Origin: CAZPYD01 sp964590835
Lineage (GTDB): Bacteria > Patescibacteriota > Minisyncoccia > JAHISW01 > Tagabacteraceae
NCBI GenBank assembly: GCA_964590835.1
Contig: CAZPYD010000008.1
Coordinates: forward strand, 1-27,979
Direction: 5' to 3'
DNA: 27,979 nucleotides
The position numbers and the translations under genes were made by a program. Shown piece after piece: positions 18,137-25,264 of this stretch. Within the stretch, counting starts at the first letter, position 1. Every line of letters starts with the position of its first letter. Under the pieces are notes generated by a model that made no database searches, was not told the origin of the DNA, and was given only the letters and a program-made list of their open reading frames with translations.

Positions 18137-18263
18137 TATGCGATACCAATATACGAATGCATGCTAATAATACGAATAGTACAAATAGCGAATATCCGTG
18201 TTTATTAGTATCCATTAGTATCATTAGTAAAATTAGTATATTAGTATCGATTAATTAGTTAAC
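18134..18263. repeat. Leader repeat R, copy 2, before rplX
   Basis: Begins in the rplN stop codon (TAATATGCGATACC) and ends at the rplX ATG. The 5' units at 18147, 18155, 18165, 18174 and 18183 (steps 8, 10, 9, 9) face 3' ATTAGTA units at 18204, 18214, 18223, 18232 and 18240 (8, 9, 9, 10 read inward). The first 45 nt are identical to copy 1. Confidence 0.9.
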
Positions 18264-18572
18264 ATGAAAATCAAAAAAGACGATAAAGTTTTGGTAATAG
18301 CAGGTAAAGATAAAGGCAAAAAAGGAAAAGTTGCCAAGGCTTTGCCGTCTTTGGGTAGAATAGTTGTAGAAGGAGTAAATGTTAGGAAAAAACACATACG
18401 ACCAAGAAAAGAAGGGGAGAAGGGTCAAATTGCTCAAATTTCTATGCCTATAAATGCTTCAAACATCATGGTGATTTGTTCGAAATGTAATAAAACAACA
18501 AGGGTTGGATATAGCTTGATGGAGAACAAAAAAAAGGTTAGGGTATGTAAAAAGTGTGGAGGAGAATTATAA
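18264..18572 (+). CDS. rplX: 50S ribosomal protein uL24
   Basis: 102 aa, normal. It is an assembly initiator at the tunnel exit. The KOW segment KIKKDDKVLVIAGKDKGKKGKV is at the N-terminus, followed by GRIVVEGVNVRKKHIRP. The C-terminal half carries two Cys pairs, CSKC (about 72-75) and CKKC (about 96-99), a zinc-ribbon form of uL24 found in many bacteria. Its last codons (GGEL) encode the GGAGGAG that lies before rplE. Confidence 0.97.
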   Translation: MKIKKDDKVLVIAGKDKGKKGKVAKALPSLGRIVVEGVNVRKKHIRPRKEGEKGQIAQISMPINASNIMVICSKCNKTTRVGYSLMENKKKVRVCKKCGGEL

Positions 18573-18576
18573 AACC

Positions 18577-19116
18577 ATGAATAATTACGATATTTATAAA
18601 AAATATAAAGAGGATGTATTGCCGGAATTGCAAAAAAAGTACGGAAATGTAATGGCGGTGCCTAAAATAGAAAAGGTAGTAATTAATTCTGGAATAGGTT
18701 CTATTAAGGACAAAGAAAGAATTAAAATGATTGAAGAGAATTTGTCTATGATAACAGGTCAGAAAATTTCCCCAAGGCCAGCCAAAAAATCAATTGCCTC
18801 TTTTAAATTAAGAGAAGGAAGTACTATTGGTTATAGTGTAACCCTGCGTGGAAAGAGGATGTACGATTTTTTGAACAAATTATTTTTTGTTGCAATACCT
18901 AGGCAAAGAGATTTTCAGGGTTTGGACTGGAAATCTGTGGATGTTTCTGGTAACCTAACCATTGGTTTTAAGGATGGTCTTGTTTTTCCGGAGATGGTAG
19001 GTAAGGATTTGAAAAACATGTTTGGTTTTTCAATAACAATAGTTACAACAGCCAACAGTAGAGAAGAAACAATTGAATTTTTTAAAGCAATGGGGTTACC
19101 ATTTAAGAAAGATTAA
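18577..19116 (+). CDS. rplE: 50S ribosomal protein uL5
   Basis: 179 aa, exactly the usual size from ATG 18577 (MNNYDIYKKYKEDVLPEL). It binds 5S rRNA and P-site tRNA. Blocks: VPKIEKVVINSGIGS, ITGQKISPRPAKKSIASFKLREG, VTLRGKRMYDFLNKLFFVAIPRQRDF, GFSITIVTTANSREETIEFFKAMGLPF. A GTG at 18556 would overlap rplX, but GGAGGAG (18558-18564) is better placed to serve the ATG 12 nt later. It is the only ribosomal gene here with a plausible Shine-Dalgarno. Confidence 0.97.
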   Translation: MNNYDIYKKYKEDVLPELQKKYGNVMAVPKIEKVVINSGIGSIKDKERIKMIEENLSMITGQKISPRPAKKSIASFKLREGSTIGYSVTLRGKRMYDFLNKLFFVAIPRQRDFQGLDWKSVDVSGNLTIGFKDGLVFPEMVGKDLKNMFGFSITIVTTANSREETIEFFKAMGLPFKKD

Positions 19117-19121
19117 TTATT

Positions 19122-19307
19122 ATGGCAAAGAAATCAGTTATAGCAAGAGCAAAAAAAGAAATAAAATACAAATCACGAGTAGTGAGAAGATGTTTTAGAT
19201 GTGGTAGAAAAAGGGGTTATATGAGAGATTTTGATTTGTGCAGAATATGTTTTAGGGAATTGGCTAATGAAGGTAAAATACCAGGGATTAAAAAAAGTAG
19301 TTGGTAA
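19122..19307 (+). CDS. rpsN: 30S ribosomal protein uS14, zinc type
   Basis: 61 aa, the short zinc-binding form: C24-x-x-C27 and C40-x-x-C43 in RRCFRCGRKRGYMRDFDLCRICFRELA. The C-terminal GKIPGIKKSSW is universal for type Z. It lies between rplE and rpsH with 5-10 bp spacers. Confidence 0.98.
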   Translation: MAKKSVIARAKKEIKYKSRVVRRCFRCGRKRGYMRDFDLCRICFRELANEGKIPGIKKSSW

Positions 19308-19317
19308 ATAAAATATT

Positions 19318-19707
19318 ATGACAGATCCAATAGCAGACATGTTTACAAGAATAAGAAATGCTTACGCTGTTAATAAAGAAACAGTGGTTATTCCTTATTC
19401 AAAATTAAAAATGGAAATCGCCAAACTAATGCAAGAAGAAGGATATATTAAGGATGTTGTTAGGCGTGGTAAAAAGGTAAGAAAAAGCTTAGATATAACT
19501 TTGTTGTATAAAGATGGAAAGACACCTATTAATAGTATTAAGCGAGTTTCAAAGCCGTCTCGAAGAATATATACTTCTTTTAAGGAAGTATACCCTGTGA
19601 GAAGTGGTCGTGGAATTAAAATTTTATCTACCTCCAAAGGTATTATGTCAGATAATAATGCGCGTAAAGAAAAGGTTGGAGGTGAAATAATTGGTGAGAT
19701 TTGGTAA
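19318..19707 (+). CDS. rpsH: 30S ribosomal protein uS8
   Basis: 129 aa. It is a central-domain assembly protein and, in E. coli, the repressor of the spc operon. MTDPIADMFTRIRNAY, VVIPYSKLKMEIAKLMQEEGYI, SKPSRRIYTSFKEV and the C-terminal GIKILSTSKGIMSDNNARKEKVGGEIIGEIW are diagnostic. GIMS(D/T)xxA, the RNA-binding STSxGxMS motif, is intact. No S8-site analysis was possible. Confidence 0.98.
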   Translation: MTDPIADMFTRIRNAYAVNKETVVIPYSKLKMEIAKLMQEEGYIKDVVRRGKKVRKSLDITLLYKDGKTPINSIKRVSKPSRRIYTSFKEVYPVRSGRGIKILSTSKGIMSDNNARKEKVGGEIIGEIW

Positions 19708-19716
19708 ATAAAAAAT

Positions 19717-20256
19717 ATGAGTAGATTAGGAAAAAAACCAATACAGATTCCAGAAGGAGTTGAGATTAATGTAAAAGAAGGAGTAATTTTGGTAAAAGGA
19801 CCAAAAGGAGAATTAAGCAGGAATTTTAATCCAGTGATAAATATAGAGATTAAAGAAAAAGACGTGGTGTTAAATCCAAAAGAAGAAACCCCTCAGGTTA
19901 TGGCTTTGTGGGGAACTTATTCTTCGCATATTAGAAACATGATTGCTGGTGTTACTGAAGGTTTTAGTAAAACTTTATTGATTGAAGGAGTTGGATTTAA
20001 AGCTCAAATGTCAGGTGAAAATTTAGTTCTGAATTTAGGTTTTTCTCATCCTATTGAAATGAAGGTTCCAGAAGGTGCTGAGGTAAAAGTTGAAAAAAAT
20101 AAAATAGAAATTTTTGGTATAGATAAAGAGTTGGTGGGTGAGACAGCAGCTAAAATTAGAGCTTACAAAAAACCTGAACCTTACAAAGGTAAAGGTATAA
20201 GATATGAAGATGAGGTTGTAAGACGTAAGGCAGGTAAGAAGGTTGTGGGAACATAA
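19717..20256 (+). CDS. rplF: 50S ribosomal protein uL6
   Basis: 179 aa, standard, with two similar domains next to the sarcin-ricin loop. MSRLGKKPIQIPEGVEI, KGPKGELSR, GTYSSHIRNMIAGVTEGFSKTLLIEGVGFKAQ, and PEPYKGKGIRYEDEVVRRKAGKKVVGT at the C-terminus identify it. 9 bp after rpsH and 13 bp before rplR. Confidence 0.98.
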   Translation: MSRLGKKPIQIPEGVEINVKEGVILVKGPKGELSRNFNPVINIEIKEKDVVLNPKEETPQVMALWGTYSSHIRNMIAGVTEGFSKTLLIEGVGFKAQMSGENLVLNLGFSHPIEMKVPEGAEVKVEKNKIEIFGIDKELVGETAAKIRAYKKPEPYKGKGIRYEDEVVRRKAGKKVVGT

Positions 20257-20269
20257 TATAAAAATAAAT

Positions 20270-20617
20270 ATGTTAGATAAACAAGAAAAAAGAATAAGAC
20301 GCCATAAGCGAGTAAGGGCAAAAATAAAAGGCACCACAGCCTGTCCGCGTCTTTCTGTTTTTCGTTCAAGCAAGCATATTACCCTTCAGCTTATAGATGA
20401 CACTCAAAATAAAAGTTTGTTGCAAATGAGTGATGACTCAAAGAAAGCGAAGAAGGGAACAAAAACAGAAATTGCTTTTAAACTCGGAAAAGATTTTGCT
20501 ACCAAAGCAAAAGAGAAAAAAATTGAAAAAGTAGTTTTTGATAGGGGAGGTTTTAAATATATTGGCAGAGTTAAGGCGGTAGCTGAAGGAGCCAGGGAGG
20601 GTGGTCTTAAGTTTTAA
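20270..20617 (+). CDS. rplR: 50S ribosomal protein uL18
   Basis: 115 aa from ATG 20270 (MLDKQEKRIRRHKRVRAKIKG). An upstream in-frame start at 20243 would overlap rplF and is not preferred. Binds 5S rRNA with uL5. Blocks: RLSVFRSSKHITLQLIDD, AFKLGKDFATKAKEKKIEKVVFDRGGFKYIGRVKAVAEGAREGGLKF. The C-terminal GREGGLxF is universal for bacterial uL18. Confidence 0.97.
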   Translation: MLDKQEKRIRRHKRVRAKIKGTTACPRLSVFRSSKHITLQLIDDTQNKSLLQMSDDSKKAKKGTKTEIAFKLGKDFATKAKEKKIEKVVFDRGGFKYIGRVKAVAEGAREGGLKF

Positions 20618-20624
20618 AAATATT

Positions 20625-21098
20625 ATGATATTTAAAGGTAAAAGAAATTTTAAATCAAAAAGAGAAAAATCTGAATTTGATCAAAAGATTATTGATATCA
20701 GGCGTGTTACGCGTGTGGTCGCTGGTGGTAGAAGGTTTAGCTTTAGGGTAACTGTTGTTATTGGTAATAGAAATGGAGAGGTTGGTATTGGTCTTGGTAA
20801 AGCATCTGATACAGCTTTGGCAATAGAAAAAGCTGCTCGTTTGGCTAAGAAAAACAGGATTAAATTACCTTTAACTAAAACTAAATCAATTCCCCATGAA
20901 GTAGAGGCAAAATTTACGCAAGCAATTGTAATGATGAGACCGTCGCGTAAAGGACGAGGTTTGGTAGCAGGTAGTGCAGTTAGAACAGTATTGGATTTGG
21001 CAGGAGTTAATGATGTTGTAGGAAAGGTGGTTTCTAGAAGTAAGAACAAGCTTAACATTGCAAAGGCTACGATAAATGCCCTTAAGAAGTTAGAGTAA
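20625..21098 (+). CDS. rpsE: 30S ribosomal protein uS5
   Basis: 157 aa from ATG 20625 (MIFKGKRNFKSKREKSEFDQK); the earlier start at 20601 overlaps rplR. It affects mRNA unwinding and fidelity. VTRVVAGGRRFSFRVTVVIGNRNGEVGIGLGKASD is the N-terminal dsRNA-binding fold. KGRGLVAGSAVRTVLDLAGVNDVVGKVVSRSKNKLNIAKATINAL is the C-terminal domain. Directly followed by rplO after 7 bp, leaving no room for rpmD (uL30), which stands here in most bacteria. Confidence 0.98.
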   Translation: MIFKGKRNFKSKREKSEFDQKIIDIRRVTRVVAGGRRFSFRVTVVIGNRNGEVGIGLGKASDTALAIEKAARLAKKNRIKLPLTKTKSIPHEVEAKFTQAIVMMRPSRKGRGLVAGSAVRTVLDLAGVNDVVGKVVSRSKNKLNIAKATINALKKLE

Positions 21099-21105
21099 TT
21101 TTATT

Positions 21106-21528
21106 ATGCAATTAAATCAATTAACTACAAAGATAAAAAATAAATCAAAGAAAAGAGTGGGTCGCGGAGGTAAGCGAGGCACTTATTCTGGCAGAGGATT
21201 AAAAGGCCAAAAAGCCCGCGCAGGTAGAAAATTAAAGCCTGAATTAAGAGAGATAATTAAAAGAATTCCAAAGAAAAGGGGTTATAGATTTAAGTCCATA
21301 AAACCGGCAGTTGAGGTTGTTAATTTAGGTAAAATAGAAAGTAAGTTTAAAGATGGAGAAAAAGTTAATCCACAAATTCTTAAAGAAATGAAATTAATTG
21401 GAAAAGAAAAATTAAAAGTTAGGATTTTGGGAATGGGTAAATTAACTAAAAAGCTTACTTTTTCTGGATGTGAAGTTTCTAATTCAGCAAAAGAGAAGAT
21501 TGAAAAAGCAGGAGGGAGTATCATGTAA
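21106..21528 (+). CDS. rplO: 50S ribosomal protein uL15
   Basis: 140 aa, normal. It is a late-assembly protein. MQLNQLTTKIKNKSKKRVGRGGKRGTYSGRGLKGQKARAG is typical except that the usual 'GxGSGxGKT' reads VGRGGKRGTYSGRG. The C-terminus LTKKLTFSGCEVSNSAKEKIEKAGGSIM fits. The final Met codon and TAA stop are also the first heptad (CATGTAA) of the array before secY, so repeat and gene end overlap. Confidence 0.97.
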   Translation: MQLNQLTTKIKNKSKKRVGRGGKRGTYSGRGLKGQKARAGRKLKPELREIIKRIPKKRGYRFKSIKPAVEVVNLGKIESKFKDGEKVNPQILKEMKLIGKEKLKVRILGMGKLTKKLTFSGCEVSNSAKEKIEKAGGSIM

Positions 21529-21612
21529 CATATAACATGAAGCATGTAACATTTGAAAAATTTTTTAAAAAATTTTTCGTTAATAAAAATGTTTTAAGTT
21601 TCAAGTTTCAAG
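21522..21612. repeat. Heptad-periodic array before secY
   Basis: CAT occurs at 21522, 21529, 21536, 21543 and 21550 (CATGTAA, CATATAA, CATGAAG, CATGTAA, CATTTGA), and GTTT at 21591, 21598 and 21605, all 7 nt apart. Between them a perfect 12-bp AT palindrome (GAAAAATTTTTT and its complement) spans about 21555-21579. The array ends 5 nt before the ATG. Confidence 0.85.
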
Positions 21613-21616
21613 CTTT

Positions 21617-22891
21617 ATGAAAAACTTTTTACATAAATTAAAACTAATTTTAAAGGACCCAGATATTAGAAAGAAATTATTTTTTATTTTCTTTATTCTG
21701 GCTGTTTTTAGGTTAGGTGCTGTTATTCCTATTCCGAGTGTAGACCCTATTAGGTTGGCTGCGTTTTTGCAAGGCAATCAATTTTTTGGTTTGTTGAATA
21801 TTTTTTCAGGTGGTGCCTTGTCTAACCTTTCTGTGGTTATGCTTGGTGTAGGTCCTTATATTACAGCCTCTATTATTATGCAGCTTTTGACGATGATTTT
21901 TCCAAGACTTAAGGAGATTTATCAAGAAGAAGGTCAAGCAGGAAAGCAAAAATTTAATCAAATTTCTAGGTATCTTTGTGTTCCACTTGCAGCTTTGCAA
22001 GGTTTTGGTTTGTTGGCGCTTTTGGAAAGACAGGGTGTTTTGTCGGGTTTAACAGTACCTGATCGTTTACTGAATGTACTTATTGTTACTGCAGGCGCTG
22101 TATTTTTGATGTGGCTAGGTGAGCTTATTTCAGAATACGGTATTGGCAATGGTATTTCTTTGATGATTTTTGCTGGTATTGTTGTAAGTATTCCAAATGC
22201 CGTACAACAAGCTCTTATAAATTTTGAAATTTCTATGGTGCCTATGTATGCAGGCTTTTTGATCGCAGCATTTTTAATTATTGCTGGTGTTGTGATAATA
22301 ACCGAGGCCCAAAGACCCATACCGGTTTCTTATGCTAAAAGAGTTCGAGGTATGAAGGTGTATGGTGGAGTTTCTACTTATTTACCTTTGAGAGTAAACC
22401 AGGCGGGTGTTATTCCAATTATTTTCGCTTTGTCTATTTTACTTTTTCCACAAATGATAACAAGCATGCTATCTGGAGTTGGTAGTCCTACTTTTCAGAG
22501 TATTTTGACTGTATTTAATAATTTTTTCAATAATCCTTGGATTTATGCTTCGCTTTATTTTGTCTTAGTATTTTTATTTACTTATTTTTATACTGCGGTT
22601 ACTTTTGATCCGGAAGCTATTTCTAAAAACTTGCAAAAGAGTGGTGCTTTTATTCCTGGTATAAGGCCGGGCGCTTCCACTTCTGCATATATTTCTAAAA
22701 TTTTAACTCGTATTACTCTTGTTGGTGCTGTTTTCCTAGGTTTGATTGCGGTGCTTCCATTGGGTATGAGAGCTATAACCGGAATGGTGAGTTTGACCAT
22801 TGGTGGTACAGCTCTTTTGATTGTTGTTTCTGTGGTACTTGAAACACTGAAACAAGTTAATTCTCAGGTGGTGATGAGAGAGTATGAATAA
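21617..22891 (+). CDS. secY: Protein translocase subunit SecY
   Basis: 424 aa with about ten membrane helices. It is the channel of the SecYEG translocon. Signatures: VDPIRLAAFL and FSGGALSNLSVVMLGVGPYITASIIMQLL (plug/TM2 region), EGQAGKQKFNQISRYL, GIGNGISLMIFAGIV, EAQRPIPVSYAKRVRG (cytoplasmic loop C4) and VNQAGVIPIIFA. The C5 loop (FDPEAISKNLQKSGAFIPGIRPGASTSAYISKILTRITLVGA) carries the conserved Arg of IRPG. Complete and cotranscribed with the ribosomal genes upstream. Confidence 0.98.
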   Translation: MKNFLHKLKLILKDPDIRKKLFFIFFILAVFRLGAVIPIPSVDPIRLAAFLQGNQFFGLLNIFSGGALSNLSVVMLGVGPYITASIIMQLLTMIFPRLKEIYQEEGQAGKQKFNQISRYLCVPLAALQGFGLLALLERQGVLSGLTVPDRLLNVLIVTAGAVFLMWLGELISEYGIGNGISLMIFAGIVVSIPNAVQQALINFEISMVPMYAGFLIAAFLIIAGVVIITEAQRPIPVSYAKRVRGMKVYGGVSTYLPLRVNQAGVIPIIFALSILLFPQMITSMLSGVGSPTFQSILTVFNNFFNNPWIYASLYFVLVFLFTYFYTAVTFDPEAISKNLQKSGAFIPGIRPGASTSAYISKILTRITLVGAVFLGLIAVLPLGMRAITGMVSLTIGGTALLIVVSVVLETLKQVNSQVVMREYE

Positions 22892-22892
22892 C

Positions 22893-22913
22893 CAAAGAGT
22901 ATTTTGCTCTTTG
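22893..22913. repeat. Small hairpin between secY and adk
   Basis: CAAAGAG (22893-22899) pairs with CTCTTTG (22907-22913), starting immediately after the secY stop and ending 5 nt before the adk ribosome-binding site. Confidence 0.6.
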
Positions 22914-22930
22914 AAAATGGAGGTGTTATT

Positions 22931-23629
22931 ATGGAAGATATGGAAGGCAAAATGAATAAAAAAATAATTTTCTTAATAGGGCCGCCTGCCTCAGGAAAGG
23001 GGACTCAGGCTAAATTATTGATAGAAAAAACCGGTTTTTATCATTTTATAACAAGCAAAGAAGGAAAAGATTATATTGCAACACATCAAGATGACCCAGA
23101 AACAAAAAAACAAGAAGTGTTGTATAAAAAAGGGGAGCTTTTTAATCCAGAGTGGCTTATTCGAGTTCAAAAAGAAAGAGTGGAAGAGATATTAAAGAAT
23201 GATATTAAGGGGGTTCTTTTTGATGGTTCACCGCGTACTCTTTATGAAGCAGAAAATCTACCCAAGCTTTTAAGTAGTTTTGTTGGTAAGGAAAATATAA
23301 TTACCGTGGTAATAAATGTTTCTGAGGAGGAGCTAGAAAGAAGAACTGTGGAGCGTTTGGTATGCAGTGAAAATGAAAATCATGTGGTAAGCACCAGACT
23401 TAATTCTGATGTTAAAATTGGTGATAAGTGTCTGCAGTGTGGTGGTGTTTTGCAAAAAAGGGATTTGGATATGGTTGTTGAAGAGCGCATAAAAGAATAT
23501 AATGAACGCACCGTGCCTGGTATAAATTTTTTGAAAGAAAATTATAAGGTTGCTGAGGTAAACGGTGAACAGTCTGTGGGGGATGTTCACAAAGATATAA
23601 TGGAGGCGTTGGCTGATTTCCTTAAATAA
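22931..23629 (+). CDS. adk: Adenylate kinase
   Basis: 232 aa. Interconverts AMP + ATP and 2 ADP. P-loop GPPASGKGT at 17-25, AMP-site DGSPRTLYEAENL (usual form GFPRTxxQA), LID region ERLVCSENENHVVSTRLNSDVKIGDKCLQCGG with three Cys and a His that could bind zinc, then KRDLDMVVEERIKEYNERTVP with the LID-closing Arg. Start ATG 22931 has GGAGG (22919-22923) 7 nt upstream. Two more in-frame ATGs (22940, 22952) are alternatives. The P-loop lies ten or so residues deeper than usual. The secY-adk-map order is classical. Confidence 0.93.
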   Translation: MEDMEGKMNKKIIFLIGPPASGKGTQAKLLIEKTGFYHFITSKEGKDYIATHQDDPETKKQEVLYKKGELFNPEWLIRVQKERVEEILKNDIKGVLFDGSPRTLYEAENLPKLLSSFVGKENIITVVINVSEEELERRTVERLVCSENENHVVSTRLNSDVKIGDKCLQCGGVLQKRDLDMVVEERIKEYNERTVPGINFLKENYKVAEVNGEQSVGDVHKDIMEALADFLK

Positions 23630-23641
23630 TTTTAGCTAGAA

Positions 23642-24403
23642 ATGATAACAATAAAAACACCAGAAGAAATACAGATTTTGAAAGAAGGGGGCAAAATTCT
23701 TGCCTCTGTTTTAAATCGTGTTTCAGAAAAAGTTATACCTGGTGTTTCTACAAAAGAGTTAGATGATTTTGCTTTTGATCTGATTAAAAAAACAGGGGGA
23801 GAACCCTCGTTTTTAGATTATAGACCTTGGGGTCACAAGCAAGGCTATCCAGCATCATTGTGTGTTTCTATAAATGATGAGGTAGTTCATGGGGTGCCTT
23901 CTGCAGATATAATATTAAAAGAAGGTGATATTATAAGTCTTGATCTTGGTTTGGAATACAAAAAGCTATTTACAGACACGGCTGTTACTTTGGGTGTTGG
24001 CAAAATAAGCGACAAGGCTCAAAAATTGATTGATGTTTGTAAAAAGAGTTTGGAACTAGGGATTGCTGAACTAAAAGAAGGAGCTAGAATAGGGGATTAT
24101 GGTTTTGCGGTGAAGGAGTATGTTACTAAAAATGGTTTTGATGTGGTGGAGATACTTGTTGGACATGGTGTGGGCTATGCTGTTCATGAAGACCCAGAGA
24201 TACCTAACTGGGGTGAAAAAGGCAATGGAGAGGAGTTAAAAGCTGGAATGGTACTTGCTCTTGAGCCTATGGTGTGTGAGGAAGTTGGTGATGTAGAAAA
24301 AGCTGATGATGGTTGGGCATGGAAAACCAAAAATGGCTTACTTTCGACTCATTTTGAACATACAGTAGTAATTGAAAAAGACGGAGCGACTATCTTGACA
24401 TAG
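23642..24403 (+). CDS. map: Methionine aminopeptidase, type I
   Basis: 253 aa. Removes the N-terminal Met from nascent proteins and uses two metal ions. Ligand motifs are visible: SLDLGLEYKKLFTDTAVT (two Asp), GHGVGYAVHEDPEIPNWG (His), LALEPMV (Glu) and the late FEHTVVIEKDGATILT (Glu). It has no N-terminal zinc finger or insert, so it is a minimal type Ia enzyme. It starts 12 bp after adk and lacks a clear Shine-Dalgarno. In most bacteria infA-rpmJ-rpsM follow; here they do not. Confidence 0.97.
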   Translation: MITIKTPEEIQILKEGGKILASVLNRVSEKVIPGVSTKELDDFAFDLIKKTGGEPSFLDYRPWGHKQGYPASLCVSINDEVVHGVPSADIILKEGDIISLDLGLEYKKLFTDTAVTLGVGKISDKAQKLIDVCKKSLELGIAELKEGARIGDYGFAVKEYVTKNGFDVVEILVGHGVGYAVHEDPEIPNWGEKGNGEELKAGMVLALEPMVCEEVGDVEKADDGWAWKTKNGLLSTHFEHTVVIEKDGATILT

Positions 24404-24437
24404 TAATAAAAATAGCTTATTGTTTAATTGGAGTTTT

Positions 24438-24443
24438 TATAAT
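24438..24443 (+). promoter_or_regulatory. -10 box of the 41-codon ORF
   Basis: Consensus TATAAT with a poor -35 region (TTATTG or TAGCTT upstream). Confidence 0.4.
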
Positions 24444-24445
24444 CT

Positions 24446-24491
24446 GAAAAATTAAAAAAGGAGAATGAAAATGAAATTTTCCCATTTTGAT
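24446..24491. repeat. 46-bp inverted repeat, left copy
   Basis: Perfect inverted match to 25195-25240. It contains AAAAAAGGAG, the ATG and the first seven codons of the 41-codon ORF. Confidence 0.95.
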
Positions 24492-24596
24492 GAAGAAGGT
24501 TTGGCTATTTATGACATGGAAATTATGACTGCTGGTGGTTGGAAAACCGTTCAGACCAAGAGTTACCAACAGGTCAATGTTTCCTTGTTCAACTAA
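24471..24596 (+). CDS. Possible 41-aa peptide
   Basis: ATG at 24471 preceded by AAAAGGAG at a good distance and by a TATAAT 30 nt upstream. Stop TAA at 24594. The peptide is MKFSHFDEEGLAIYDMEI, then MTAGGWKTVQTKSYQQVNVS and LFN. It has no membrane segment or Cys, and a TAGGW segment of unknown meaning. A terminator at 24676 closes the unit. Signals for expression are better than for most genes in the window, so I think it is real despite its size. No family recognised. Confidence 0.6.
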   Translation: MKFSHFDEEGLAIYDMEIMTAGGWKTVQTKSYQQVNVSLFN

Positions 24597-24675
24597 AAGT
24601 TGTATTGATAAAGAATGTTTTTCGGTTGATGTTGTTCATAGCTATGTAAAACCTAGTGGTGCTTTATGATTTTTA

Positions 24676-24712
24676 AAAAGCCTGGCGCTTATTGTGCCAG
24701 GCTTTTATCTTT
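24676..24712 (+). terminator. Terminator after the 41-codon ORF
   Basis: AAAAGCCTGGC (24676-24686) and GCCAGGCTTTT (24696-24706) form a perfect 11-bp stem, followed by ATCTTTTTTT. Confidence 0.9.
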
Positions 24713-24738
24713 TTTTGGTTTTGTTAAAGTATTTATAT

Positions 24739-25170
24739 ATGATATTAGGAATAGATTATGGAACAAAAAAAATCGGTTTAGCGCTTTCTGATAAAAGCGT
24801 TAAATTTGCATTTCCGCATTCTATCATAACATCGACCCCCGGGGTCGATGTTATTGGGAAGATTAAAAAGATATGTGAAGAGAAGGGGGTAGAAAAAATA
24901 GTACTTGGTAGGCCCGTGGGGTATAAGGGTGATGCCACTAGTATTTTAAATAAAATAGAAAGATTTAAAATAAAACTCGAAGAAAAAATTGGACTGCCTG
25001 TAGTTTATGAAAACGAGGTTCTTACAACTAGGCAGGCGGAAAGATTTTTAGTAGGGCAAAAGCCACGCGGGCTTACAGCCGATCCAAGAAAAACAGCCAA
25101 GCAGCTCACAAGAAGAGTAGATGCTTCTGCGGCAGCTATCATCCTGCAGAGCTATCTGGATAGGGAATAA
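24739..25170 (+). CDS. ruvX: RuvX/YqgF-type nuclease (pre-16S rRNA processing)
   Basis: 143 aa with an RNase H-like fold. MILGIDYGTKKIGLALSD has the first catalytic Asp, VEKIVLGRPVGYKG the glycine loop, VVYENEVLTTRQAERFL the Glu region, and RRVDASAAAIILQSYL the last Asp. The E. coli homologue YqgF trims the 5' end of 16S rRNA. Start at ATG 24739; the longer frame from 24694 reads the terminator. A 29-nt palindrome (24826-24854) lies in the coding region, encoding the variable ITSTPGVDVI stretch. The gene is flanked by the 46-bp inverted repeats. Confidence 0.92.
   Translation: MILGIDYGTKKIGLALSDKSVKFAFPHSIITSTPGVDVIGKIKKICEEKGVEKIVLGRPVGYKGDATSILNKIERFKIKLEEKIGLPVVYENEVLTTRQAERFLVGQKPRGLTADPRKTAKQLTRRVDASAAAIILQSYLDRE
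24826..24854. repeat. 29-nt palindrome inside ruvX
   Basis: ATAACATCGACCCC (24826-24839), one central C, then its exact complement (24841-24854). The frame stays open through it. The CGACCCC/GGGGTCG core resembles the hairpin at 2202-2222. Confidence 0.95.
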
Positions 25171-25194
25171 GATCTGTGATTAGTTATATTCTTA

Positions 25195-25240
25195 ATCAAA
25201 ATGGGAAAATTTCATTTTCATTCTCCTTTTTTAATTTTTC
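25195..25240. repeat. 46-bp inverted repeat, right copy
   Basis: Exact reverse complement of 24446-24491. Read on the minus strand it has the AAAGGAG, the ATG and seven codons (MKFSHFD), and then a TAA at once, so it is only the head of the 41-codon ORF. It ends 12 bp before the -10 box of the glycosyltransferase gene. Confidence 0.95.
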
Positions 25241-25251
25241 TATTTTTGTTA

Positions 25252-25257
25252 TATAAT
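25252..25257 (+). promoter_or_regulatory. -10 box of the glycosyltransferase gene, leaderless
   Basis: Consensus TATAAT 7 nt before the ATG at 25265, so the transcript would start at or next to the start codon. The -35 position falls inside the right copy of the 46-bp repeat. Confidence 0.55.
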
Positions 25258-25264
25258 AAATTAA

